Source of the DNA: Patescibacteria group bacterium
GTDB taxonomy: Bacteria > Patescibacteriota > Gracilibacteria > UM-FILTER-43-11
Direction of reading: 5' to 3'
DNA length: 47,457 nucleotides
Assembly (NCBI GenBank): GCA_018813295.1
Contig: JAHJBZ010000076.1
Coordinates: 1-47,457, forward strand
Below the pieces are notes generated by a model. The model had not been told where the DNA came from. It searched no databases and saw nothing but the letters and a program-made list of their open reading frames with translations. The translations under genes were made by a program, and so were the position numbers. Below are positions 7,652 to 14,841 of the stretch, in pieces; within the stretch, counting starts at the first letter, position 1, and every line of letters begins with the position of its first letter.

Positions 7652-8590
7652 TTAGTGTACCCAGTGCTTAGCATTCAGGTGCTTACGGTGTTCAGGATGT
7701 TTTTGATGATGAAGAGTTGCAAGAATTAAACCAATTACAATTAATAATCCTCCAACTATATGATGGAAAAATAATGTTTCGTGAAGTATGGATATGGCGA
7801 TAAAAACTCCATAAAGCGGTGAGCTCATACCTATTGTTGATGCCTCATTTGCAGGGATCAATTCTATAGATTTATACCATAAGTATTGGGCTCCAACTAT
7901 TGCCAACAGGGCAAATGCACATGTAATTATGAATGTATTTAGGTCAAATATTTTGCTAAAGCTGTGTTGAAAACCAAAAACAAATGGTACGAGTGTAAGG
8001 TTAAGTATTGCTCCCATAAGATTTCTAAAAAAAACTGTTAACTGCGGCGAAACATCACTTAAATAACGTTTGAAAACATTTGTTGAAAGAGCCCCAAAAA
8101 ATGCAGCTCCAAGCAGAAGAATATCTCCGCTCATAATACTTATTTCCTGAGTTAATCCTTTTGTGGCAATAAAATAAGCTCCTCCAAACATTATAAAAGT
8201 TCCCCAGATTTGTTTTGCGCCGACTTTTTCCTTTAGCCAGATTGCTGAAATTATACCTACTATAACCATTTGTGTTCTGCTGATAAGAACTCCGTTAATG
8301 GCACTGGTTTTTAGCAGACCGGTAAAAAGGAAAAGTGGTTGAATTACAGCTGAAAGAAGCCCCACAAAAACAAGTGCCACCATTTGCTTATACTTAAGCT
8401 GGCCGAAGTTTTTAATCTGCGACCATGCACCAAAGAAAAGCATTAGTGTTATAACTGAAAAAATCTGCGCTATAGCTGCGAGCGAGTAGGTTGAGAAATG
8501 CTGAAGAAGTACTTTACTGAATGTGGAGTAGCTCGAAATGAATACAGTAGATAGTAAAGCTGCCCATAAGCCTAATGTGGATTTTTTCAT
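7652..8590 (-). CDS. EamA/DMT superfamily transporter
   Basis: Integral membrane permease of 312 residues with about ten hydrophobic helices arranged as two tandem EamA repeats. The second half has the characteristic IPANEASTIGMSSPLYGVF region. Family members export amino acids or other metabolites, but the substrate here is unknown. It sits between the DUF1653 gene (5 bp upstream) and the kinase gene (9 bp downstream), so the three form a tight minus-strand operon. Confidence 0.9.
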   Translation of the reverse strand: MKKSTLGLWAALLSTVFISSYSTFSKVLLQHFSTYSLAAIAQIFSVITLMLFFGAWSQIKNFGQLKYKQMVALVFVGLLSAVIQPLFLFTGLLKTSAINGVLISRTQMVIVGIISAIWLKEKVGAKQIWGTFIMFGGAYFIATKGLTQEISIMSGDILLLGAAFFGALSTNVFKRYLSDVSPQLTVFFRNLMGAILNLTLVPFVFGFQHSFSKIFDLNTFIITCAFALLAIVGAQYLWYKSIELIPANEASTIGMSSPLYGVFIAISILHETLFFHHIVGGLLIVIGLILATLHHQKHPEHRKHLNAKHWVH

Positions 8591-8595
8591 AGTTT

Positions 8596-8820
8596 TTAGT
8601 TGCCGGTTCTTTCGAATCTGGGAATAAGTTTACCTTCTACCTTAACCTTCTCCCTGAATATCTCAAGCGGCCTAACCCAAAGCTGACGCTCTTTATCCAG
8701 CGACCTGTATACCACCATATCCTCTCCTGTTTCGGTGTGTTTGGCAATACTGATGACTTTATAAAGTCCTCCTTTGTAATGCTTATAAGTGCCTGCGCGG
8801 ATTAGAGATTTTTTTATCAT
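8596..8820 (-). CDS. DUF1653 domain protein
   Basis: Small 74-residue protein with the full DUF1653 pattern: YKHYKGGLYKVISIAKHTETGEDMVVYRSL, then LWVRPLEIF, ending PRFER. The family is widespread and short, with no established function. It is the first gene of a three-gene minus-strand operon and starts right after a CGCTATTGTGG-type hairpin repeat. Confidence 0.9.
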   Translation of the reverse strand: MIKKSLIRAGTYKHYKGGLYKVISIAKHTETGEDMVVYRSLDKERQLWVRPLEIFREKVKVEGKLIPRFERTGN

Positions 8821-8824
8821 AGTT

Positions 8825-8890
8825 TTCTCTTGTGGCGCTATTGTGGCGCTCTTGTGGCGCTATTGTGGACCACCATTGCGCTACGATTAG
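8825..8890. repeat. GTGGCGCTATT hairpin repeat
   Basis: Three direct copies of TTGTGGCGCT(A/C)T face an inverted ACCATTGCGCTAC. This is a GC-richer relative of the CGAATTGTGG/CGAGCCAC elements and fills the gap between purB and the DUF1653 gene. Confidence 0.6.
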
Positions 8891-8892
8891 AA

Positions 8893-10236
8893 TTATTTAA
8901 TAACTCCAGCCAACCCAATATATGTAGATGGAGTCAGTTTTAGGAGGCGGTCTTTGTCTTCTTTTGGCAACTTCAATTCTTTAATAAATTTTCGTACGGA
9001 TTCTTTGGTGATAGATTTTCCGCGAGTCAGTTCTTTTAATTTTTCATAAGCATTGGGAATGTTGTTTTTCCTCATTACGGTTTGAATTGGTTCAGCGAGA
9101 AGTGCCCAATTATTATCTAATTCTTCTTGTATAAATTTTTTGTTCAACTCAAGCTTTCCAAGCCCTTTTAACGTTGATTTGTAGGCCAAAACGCTGTACC
9201 CCCAAGAAATACCAATATTGCGTTGAACTGTGCTGTCGGTAAGGTCTCTCTGCATGCGGCTGATAGGAAGTTTCTCGGATAAATGACGGAGGAGGGAATT
9301 GGCGAGTCCAAGATTTCCTTCGGAATTTTCGAAGTCAATCGGGTTAACTTTATGAGGCATTGTTGAAGATCCAACTTCACCTTTTACAACCTGTTGTCCA
9401 AAAACTCCACGACTTATATAGCTCCAAATATCCCGATTGAAATCTATTAAAATTGTATTGAATCTTGCCATACCATCATAGATTTCAGACTGGTAATCAT
9501 GGGGTTCAATTTGGGTTGTGTATGCATTGAATGCAAGGCCGAGATTGTGAACAAATTTTATACTCAGCTTTATCCAATCTACTTTTGGATAAGCCGCTAA
9601 GTGTGCATTCCAATTTCCCGTAGCTCCGTTAATTTTTCCATAAACATCTTGTTTATCCAGTGCCTTCATCTGCCTTTCCAATCTCTTTGCAAATACCAAA
9701 AATTCTTTGCCAACAGTTGTTGGAGATGCAGGCTGGCCATGCGTGAGTGAGAGCATGGGAACCTTCTTCCATTTTCTTGCCAGACTGTTAATCTCTTTAA
9801 TCAAATCCTTCATCACCGGAAGCAGTACATGATTGCCGGCACCCTGAATCATTAGTCCGATTGCTAAGTTGTTGATATCCTCTGATGTGCAAGCGAAGTG
9901 AATAAATTCCAGATGCTTTTTAAGGCTGGTCTTTTCCAGTTTTTCCTTCATATAATACTCAACAGCCTTAACATCATGATTGGTCTTTTTTTCAATGTCC
10001 TTAACCCTTTTCGCCTCTTTCTCATCGAAATTCTTAATGAGATTTTCCAGAATTTTAATCTGAGGGTCAGTAAATGGCGAAAGCTCTTTAATCCCATGTT
10101 CTGCGGAAAGTGCCAAAAACCATGAAACTTCCACAATAAGGCGGTGCTTAATCAGCGCGTATTCGGAAAAGTAAGGGATTAGTTCTTCTACTTTATTGGC
10201 GTAGCGGCCATCTAATGGGGATAATGCTGTTATCAT
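8893..10236 (-). CDS. purB: adenylosuccinate lyase
   Basis: Cleaves SAICAR to AICAR and adenylosuccinate to AMP, both releasing fumarate. The 447-residue protein carries the signature GSSTMPHKVNPIDFEN (about 285-300) with its flexible catalytic loop, TSEDINN near 118 and LTHGQPASPTTVGKE near 165. The whole sequence resembles the longer E. coli-type PurB rather than the shorter Bacillus type. It is the last of three minus-strand purine genes (purC, purE, purB), separated by repeat-filled gaps of 37 and 86 bp. Confidence 0.97.
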   Translation of the reverse strand: MITALSPLDGRYANKVEELIPYFSEYALIKHRLIVEVSWFLALSAEHGIKELSPFTDPQIKILENLIKNFDEKEAKRVKDIEKKTNHDVKAVEYYMKEKLEKTSLKKHLEFIHFACTSEDINNLAIGLMIQGAGNHVLLPVMKDLIKEINSLARKWKKVPMLSLTHGQPASPTTVGKEFLVFAKRLERQMKALDKQDVYGKINGATGNWNAHLAAYPKVDWIKLSIKFVHNLGLAFNAYTTQIEPHDYQSEIYDGMARFNTILIDFNRDIWSYISRGVFGQQVVKGEVGSSTMPHKVNPIDFENSEGNLGLANSLLRHLSEKLPISRMQRDLTDSTVQRNIGISWGYSVLAYKSTLKGLGKLELNKKFIQEELDNNWALLAEPIQTVMRKNNIPNAYEKLKELTRGKSITKESVRKFIKELKLPKEDKDRLLKLTPSTYIGLAGVIK

Positions 10237-10237
10237 A

Positions 10238-10325
10238 TTTATTAATTTTAAATTTACATTTTACAATTTACAAACGAATTCTAAATTTCAATGTTTTAAA
10301 ATTTAAAATTGTGAATTGTAAATTA
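10238..10325. repeat. about 85-bp AT-only inverted repeat
   Basis: Third copy of the element described at 4059-4144, with the same CAAACGAAT-type centre and complementary flanks, overlapping the last codon of purE. Confidence 0.7.
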
Positions 10326-10772
10326 GAAGGATTCTTTTATTTCATTAATATGCTCGGCGATTTGTTTGCGGAGTTTTTTATCGGTAAGTGCCAGGATTCT
10401 TAGTGCGGCCATTGCGGCGTTTTGTGGGTCGATTACGGTCATTGCCGGAGTGTCGGATGGCATTTGGACAGAGGAGTGGATGTTTGTTAGGTAATCGGCT
10501 TTATCGCTGAATGGCGGGCAGGCTATTACCGGGTGAATTGAGTTAGCTGCGGTTACTCCGGATAAGCCATTACTCCTACCGGCGATTGTTATGTAAACAA
10601 TATCGTCATTGGATTTATTAAAGTCATTCACAATATCCAAAACAAGCTCTGGTACTTTGTGAGCAGATGCTACGTAGATTTCACTCGGGACGCCGAATTT
10701 ATCCAGATGCTGAGCGATTTTTCTTGCGTGGGCCTCATCGCTTTTAGACCCCATTAGGATTGGAACTAACAT
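10323..10772 (-). CDS. purE: class II PurE (AIR carboxylase)
   Basis: Makes CAIR from aminoimidazole ribonucleotide. The 149-residue protein has GSKSD (8-12) and SAHKVP (about 56-61). The AGRSNGLSGVTAANSIHPVIACPPF segment follows the class II pattern seen in animal AIR carboxylase and some spirochetes, not the AGAAHLPGM form of class I PurE. Class II enzymes carboxylate AIR directly with CO2 and need no PurK, consistent with the absence of purK beside it. It sits 37 bp downstream of purC and 86 bp upstream of purB. Confidence 0.93.
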   Translation of the reverse strand: MLVPILMGSKSDEAHARKIAQHLDKFGVPSEIYVASAHKVPELVLDIVNDFNKSNDDIVYITIAGRSNGLSGVTAANSIHPVIACPPFSDKADYLTNIHSSVQMPSDTPAMTVIDPQNAAMAALRILALTDKKLRKQIAEHINEIKESF

Positions 10773-10775
10773 AAT

Positions 10776-10811
10776 AATTAATTTTAAATTTTAAATTTAC
10801 AATTTTAAATT
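10776..10811. repeat. AT-only repeat between purE and purC
   Basis: AATTTTAAATTTTAAATTTACA word followed by ATTTTAAATT: half of the longer elements around it, overlapping the purC stop codon. Confidence 0.55.
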
Positions 10812-11784
10812 AAGCGGAGAAATAACTATTTAAATTTTCCTGGATTCTTTCGAGAGTAGGAATATCGGCATTGTAGTTGAATTCTTTGCCGGTTAGCTTT
10901 TCGTAAATGTCGATGTAGCGGTAGGAGAGTTCTTCTATTAAATCGTTTGGTGCTTCTGGTATTACCTCATCTTTATACGGATCGCAGTTGTCTTTGAACC
11001 AGAGACGGATGAACTCTTTGTCGAAGCTTTGGGGCTCCTGGTCGTTTGCCAGACGTTCTTCGTAGCTATCTGCCATCCAGTAGCGGGAGGAATCTGGAGT
11101 ATGCACTTCATCTGCAAGTATTATATTACCATGTTCGTCCTCTCCAAACTCGTATTTTGTATCAACTAAAATAAATCCCTTTTCCGCTGCAATCTCAGTA
11201 CCCCTTTTGAATATTGCGATGGCGTACTCTTCAATCTTATTCCATTTATCTTCTGGGACCAATCCCTGAGCGATGATTTCATCTCTGGAAATCTTTTCGT
11301 CATGCCCGGTTTCCGGCTTGGTAGTTGGTGTGATAATTGGCGTTTCAAATGCCTGATTTTTACTCATTCCTTCCGGGAGTCCTACTCCGCAAAACAATCT
11401 TTCTCCTTTTTCATAAGCCGTCCAGGCGGAGGTGCTGGTTGTTCCTGTTAAATACCCTCTAACAATTATTTCCACTGGGAAGATCTTTACCTTTTTAACA
11501 ATTGAAACATTTGGATCTGGGGTGGAAATCAGATGATTATCCACAATATCCTTTGTTTTATCGAACCAAAATCCGCTGAATAAATTAAGAACTGCGCCTT
11601 TGAATGGAATTGCACTCAAAACTCGATCAAAAGCAGATAGCCTATCTGTAGCAACGATTATCCTTTTGCCATCTTTTTCATATGTGTCGCGCACCTTACC
11701 TGTGTGGACTCTTTCAAATCCTTCGAAATTTGTTTCTGTAACTGTGTTTTTGAGATTAGCTTTTATTATTGCTCTATTTGGCAT
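10810..11784 (-). CDS. purC: SAICAR synthetase
   Basis: Joins aspartate to CAIR using ATP. At 324 residues it belongs to the longer (yeast Ade1-like) group. Motifs seen are HTGKVRDTY (27-35, nucleotide loop), TDRLSAFDRVL, VEIIVRGYLTGTTSTSAW and VDTKYEFG, with LADEVHTPDSSRYW for the metal and aspartate site. It is the first gene of the purC-purE-purB run. A promoter with TTGAAA and TATAAT at 17 bp lies upstream, giving a leader of about 75 nt. Confidence 0.96.
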   Translation of the reverse strand: MPNRAIIKANLKNTVTETNFEGFERVHTGKVRDTYEKDGKRIIVATDRLSAFDRVLSAIPFKGAVLNLFSGFWFDKTKDIVDNHLISTPDPNVSIVKKVKIFPVEIIVRGYLTGTTSTSAWTAYEKGERLFCGVGLPEGMSKNQAFETPIITPTTKPETGHDEKISRDEIIAQGLVPEDKWNKIEEYAIAIFKRGTEIAAEKGFILVDTKYEFGEDEHGNIILADEVHTPDSSRYWMADSYEERLANDQEPQSFDKEFIRLWFKDNCDPYKDEVIPEAPNDLIEELSYRYIDIYEKLTGKEFNYNADIPTLERIQENLNSYFSA

Positions 11785-11854
11785 CCTTTTTTGGTTAAGA
11801 GTTTAGTTTATATTATCAAAAAAAGTGGAGGGTTGGGAATTGTTTTATTTGTTA

Positions 11855-11883
11855 TTGACTTTTTTATCATTATATATTATAAA
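11855..11883 (+). promoter_or_regulatory. promoter of the 11907 gene
   Basis: TTGACT (11855-11860), a 17-bp spacer, TATAAA (11878-11883). It lies 23 bp before the start codon and overlaps the opposite-facing purC promoter. Confidence 0.55.
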
Positions 11884-11897
11884 TATAGTGTTTTCAA
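11869..11897 (-). promoter_or_regulatory. promoter of purC
   Basis: On the minus strand, TTGAAA (11897-11892), a 17-bp spacer, and a perfect TATAAT (11874-11869). It overlaps the divergent promoter at 11855-11883, so RNA polymerase should be able to occupy only one at a time. Confidence 0.6.
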
Positions 11898-11906
11898 TAT
11901 TATTTT

Positions 11907-12209
11907 ATGGGTTCAATTGAAGAAATACAAAGTTGGGAAGATTTAGAACAGTTTTGCCTTGAAGCTGTACCCGAGCCTAAACATGTGGCACTTAGGGAAG
12001 ATTTGGCTGATATAAGAAAAACTGTTGAAAGAAGATTGCAATCAGGTAATACAGAAGAAATACCTGCCGAGGAAGCCAGAAGGCTGGTGAATATTGTTAA
12101 TCGTGAATTGAAAACTACTATTAAAAGAATGGTGATATGTTTTGTTTATCGCGTGCTTAACAAAAAGGTATTTGAACCATCTGATTGTCAGCTGCCTGCT
12201 GAATCCTAA
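11907..12209 (+). CDS. small soluble protein, unrecognised
   Basis: A 100-residue, charged, mostly helical protein with an acidic N-terminal half and a basic C-terminal half; there is no signal peptide or membrane segment. I do not recognise the family. It is likely real because it has a good promoter (TTGACT-17-TATAAA) 23 bp upstream and a terminator hairpin 22 bp after its stop. It is transcribed divergently from purC, whose promoter overlaps its own, so its expression may oppose that of the purine genes (inference). Confidence 0.65.
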   Translation: MGSIEEIQSWEDLEQFCLEAVPEPKHVALREDLADIRKTVERRLQSGNTEEIPAEEARRLVNIVNRELKTTIKRMVICFVYRVLNKKVFEPSDCQLPAES

Positions 12210-12217
12210 AACATTAA

Positions 12218-12246
12218 TTGACCACTACCTTTTAACCACCTAAACT
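12218..12246 (+). promoter_or_regulatory. possible promoter of the M24 peptidase gene
   Basis: TTGACC (12218-12223), a 17-bp spacer, TAAACT (12241-12246). Transcription would start about 18 nt before the ATG, inside the terminator hairpin of the preceding gene. Confidence 0.4.
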
Positions 12247-12267
12247 AATTACAGTGGTTAATTTTTT
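12232..12267 (+). terminator. terminator of the 11907 gene
   Basis: Stem TTAACCAC/GTGGTTAA with a 14-nt loop, followed by six T. It ends three bases before the next start codon and overlaps that gene's likely promoter. Confidence 0.6.
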
Positions 12268-12270
12268 ATA

Positions 12271-13317
12271 ATGAAAAGAATACAAAAGCTTCAAAAGCAG
12301 GTTAAAAAGCTAAAACTCAGTGCCATTCTTATCTCTAAACCTGAAAACGTCCGTTATTTATGCGGGTTTACAGGAACAAATGGGAAGCTTTTTATTACGC
12401 CCAAAAAAGCCACTCTGATAACTGATTTCCGATATTTTGTTACAGCTCGCAAATTGGGGCTTGATTATTATGATCGAAAAGATGGGTACGGAAAGCTGAT
12501 TAGTAAGTATAAAACTGTTGGTTTTGAGGCTCATCACATCACGGTTAGCCGGCTTAAATACCTTAAAAAGGCTGTTTCCGGCGTTAAATTTAAACCTGCT
12601 CCGTATTTGGTGGAAGAGATGAGGATGATTAAAGATTCATCCGAAATTAAGATTATGAAAAAGGCTATTAAAATGGCTGATGAGTGTTTTAAGAAATTTG
12701 TTAAAACTATCAAAGTTGGTCAAAGTGAGGATGATATGGAATGGAATTTACACACTATTGCCCGCAAGCTTGGAGCGGAAGATTTTTCATTTCCTCCAAT
12801 CATTTGTTTTGGAAAAAACACCGCAGATGTTCATCATCAAAAGGAAGCAAATCGCCTGAAAAAAGGGGAGAAGATTTTGATTGATTTTGGAATAAAATAC
12901 AAAGAATATTGCACAGACATGACGCGAGTATTGTATTTAGACAAGCGGGATATGACTAAAGCTGAACAAAAAATTTATTCAATAGTTCTCAGGGCAAATC
13001 AGGAGGCAATTTCCGCTATCAAGGTCGGTAAAAAATTGAGTGAAATTGATAGGGCTGCCAGGTCGGTTATTGAGGAAGCAGGGTACGGAGAATTCTTCGG
13101 TCATTCCACCGGACACGGTGTTGGTTTGAAAATTCATGAGCTCCCACATGTTTCTGAAAAATCCGATGGAGTTGTAAAACCAGGTATGGTTTTTACAATC
13201 GAACCTGGAATTTATATTGATGGAAAAGGTGGGGTTAGATTAGAGGATATGATTTATGTGAATGAGAAGGGGAAGGTGGAGGTTTTGACTAAAATACCTA
13301 AAAGTCGTAAGTTATAA
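12271..13317 (+). CDS. M24 family Xaa-Pro aminopeptidase
   Basis: Removes N-terminal residues ahead of proline. The 348-residue protein has the creatinase-like N-terminal domain (VRYLCGFTGTNGKL) and a pita-bread catalytic domain with all five metal ligands visible: Asp in LIDFG, Asp in CTDMTR, His in GHSTGHGVGLKIHE, Glu in TIEPGIY and Glu in RLEDM. The last five codons (SRKL-stop preceded by K) are supplied by the first unit of the 14-bp tandem array that follows, so the repeat has replaced or created the natural C-terminus. The start codon lies three bases after a terminator hairpin. Confidence 0.93.
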   Translation: MKRIQKLQKQVKKLKLSAILISKPENVRYLCGFTGTNGKLFITPKKATLITDFRYFVTARKLGLDYYDRKDGYGKLISKYKTVGFEAHHITVSRLKYLKKAVSGVKFKPAPYLVEEMRMIKDSSEIKIMKKAIKMADECFKKFVKTIKVGQSEDDMEWNLHTIARKLGAEDFSFPPIICFGKNTADVHHQKEANRLKKGEKILIDFGIKYKEYCTDMTRVLYLDKRDMTKAEQKIYSIVLRANQEAISAIKVGKKLSEIDRAARSVIEEAGYGEFFGHSTGHGVGLKIHELPHVSEKSDGVVKPGMVFTIEPGIYIDGKGGVRLEDMIYVNEKGKVEVLTKIPKSRKL

Positions 13318-13492
13318 GTCGTAAGTCTTAAGTCGTAAGTTATAAGTCGTAAGTCTTAAGTCGTAAGTCTTAAGTCGTAAGTTATAAGTCGTAAGTCTTA
13401 AGTCGTAAGTCTTAAGTCGTAAGTTATAAGTCGTAAGTCTTAAGTCGTAAGTTATAAGTCGTAAGTCTTAAGTCGTAAGTTATAAGTCGTAA
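13302..13492. repeat. 14-bp tandem array, 13 full units
   Basis: Thirteen head-to-tail 14-bp units of two kinds, AAGTCGTAAGTTAT (A) and AAGTCGTAAGTCTT (B), in the order ABABBABBABABA, then a partial unit. It begins inside the last codons of the M24 peptidase gene. There are no spacers, so it is not a CRISPR. An inverted, diverged remnant (CTTAGGACTTACTCCTTAGG) follows at about 13505-13524. Confidence 0.95.
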
Positions 13493-13535
13493 TCTAGCTT
13501 AATTCTTAGGACTTACTCCTTAGGACTTGTAAAAT

Positions 13536-13559
13536 ATATACAAAGGTGGTATTGTATAT
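13536..13559. promoter_or_regulatory. inverted repeat, candidate operator
   Basis: ATATACAA and TTGTATAT, 8-bp perfect arms around AGGTGGTA, end 15 bp before the first HTH-module gene. The position suits autoregulation by the encoded protein; this is inference. Confidence 0.4.
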
Positions 13560-13574
13560 CTCCTTTTTTAATAT

Positions 13575-14216
13575 ATGAGCAAAGTTGACCACCCCACATC
13601 ACCGGCTGATGTTCAGTTAGATAAATATGATCTTGGTACCAGAGAGGGTATTGAGCAGTATATTGAGGATCTTATAGCTGAGTTCGGTTATATGTCTTTG
13701 GTGAGGATTAATGGATTGGCTGGGTTATTTCGCGGTCGTCTTGGGCGCCTATTATATTCTCCTGATTCCGATCCAATTACCCCTGATGAAAAAGAAGCAC
13801 TTTTTTCGGTTTACAGGCGCTTTATGGAGTCGAGGTTAACTGCGCAGATTAGTGGGGTACGAAAATCCAGCAAGACATTGGCTAAAAGTCCGTCTAAACC
13901 AAGAAAAACTGTTCCAAAAAAACGCGGCCGTAAACCCGAAGGCCCGCTTTTTGATAAATTAAATTTCATTCGTTTTATTAAGTATCTTCGGCGCAGGTTT
14001 GAGGGGCTAACTATAATGGAGATGGAGGATCACTGTAAAATGTCACGTGGTCGCATTTGCTCTTTAATGAGTCCTGCTCCTAATGGCTGCAAATATATTC
14101 GTGAAGAAGAAGTTGAAGCTCTTTACAGGCTTTATGATGGGCTCGAAAGTGGTGAGATCACCTATACTCCTGACAAGCGCAAGCAAAATGTAGTAATAAG
14201 AAAAAATTGTGAGTAA
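13575..14216 (+). CDS. protein with two HTH-like modules and an AT-hook-like linker
   Basis: Unrecognised 213-residue basic protein. It contains two copies of a module of about 70 residues: a helix, then (S/E)-x-x-R-x-N/C-K-M-S-RGR-hydrophobic pattern that looks like helix-turn-helix, then IREEEVEALYRLYDGLESGEI. Between them lies KKRGRKPEGP, close to the AT-hook core. The next gene is a paralog of the same layout and overlaps by 8 bp, so the two are translationally coupled. A DNA-binding regulator is the natural guess; no named family is recognised. Confidence 0.7.
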   Translation: MSKVDHPTSPADVQLDKYDLGTREGIEQYIEDLIAEFGYMSLVRINGLAGLFRGRLGRLLYSPDSDPITPDEKEALFSVYRRFMESRLTAQISGVRKSSKTLAKSPSKPRKTVPKKRGRKPEGPLFDKLNFIRFIKYLRRRFEGLTIMEMEDHCKMSRGRICSLMSPAPNGCKYIREEEVEALYRLYDGLESGEITYTPDKRKQNVVIRKNCE

Positions 14217-14727
14217 TAATTTAGATTCTCCACCACAGGCTGATTTCCCGGAAAACAGAATTCGTTTTGATAAAGAAGTGTGGCGTAAGCGTATTGATGC
14301 TGTTTTGGGTATGCATAGTCCGGGTTTGAAAATGAAAGAAATTGCTAAATTGGCTGATATGAACCGACGTCGTCTTAGTAGTCTTCTTCACGTTCCAACC
14401 TGCATTTGGATTAGAGCTCAGGAATTGAGAAAGCTTGAAGAAGTCATGCAGGGCTTGGAGGACGGAACGCTTGAATATAAAAAGAGAGGGCAGGGTCGTA
14501 ATCCTGAAGGGATACCTTTTTGCAGGGATAGCATTAGTCAATTAGTTAAGTATTATACTAAGCATTTTTCTGTAACGATGGATTTTGTTGCTATGGAAGC
14601 TGGTATGACCCCCGGGCGCCTTAGGGATTTGATGCGTAAAAGTGGGAAATATAAATATATTCGCGAAAGTGAAATTGAAGGGCTTTTTGGAGTGTACGAG
14701 AAGATGATACAGAGTAATAGAAAATAA
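14209..14727 (+). CDS. paralog of the preceding HTH-module protein
   Basis: A 172-residue protein starting at a GTG that overlaps the end of the upstream gene. Module 1 reads LKMKEIAKLADMNRRRLSSLLHVP...IRAQELRKLEEVMQGLEDGTLEY. The linker KRGQGRNPEG parallels the AT-hook-like linker of the neighbour, and module 2 reads VAMEAGMTPGRLRDLMRKSGKYKYIRESEIEGLFGVYEKM. The four modules in the pair clearly derive from one ancestor. The GTG start is chosen because the module pattern begins only about 20 residues later and the overlap implies coupling. Confidence 0.7.
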   Translation: MSNNLDSPPQADFPENRIRFDKEVWRKRIDAVLGMHSPGLKMKEIAKLADMNRRRLSSLLHVPTCIWIRAQELRKLEEVMQGLEDGTLEYKKRGQGRNPEGIPFCRDSISQLVKYYTKHFSVTMDFVAMEAGMTPGRLRDLMRKSGKYKYIRESEIEGLFGVYEKMIQSNRK

Positions 14728-14766
14728 ATTTATGAACTATTTTTTTATTCACGCAATAGTAAAAAC

Positions 14767-14794
14767 TTGCATGATTTTTTCTAGATAGTATAAT
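14767..14794 (+). promoter_or_regulatory. promoter of the 3D-domain protein gene
   Basis: TTGCAT (14767-14772), 16-bp spacer, perfect TATAAT (14789-14794), 47 bp before the ATG. Confidence 0.55.
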
Positions 14795-14841
14795 GCTTTG
14801 ATTTTTCCACTACGCATGTTTAGAACATAAAAATCAAAAAA

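Noticed and set aside
13302-13492. CRISPR array
   Set aside because: Units are head to tail with no spacers, only two 14-bp variants alternate, and there are no cas genes nearby.
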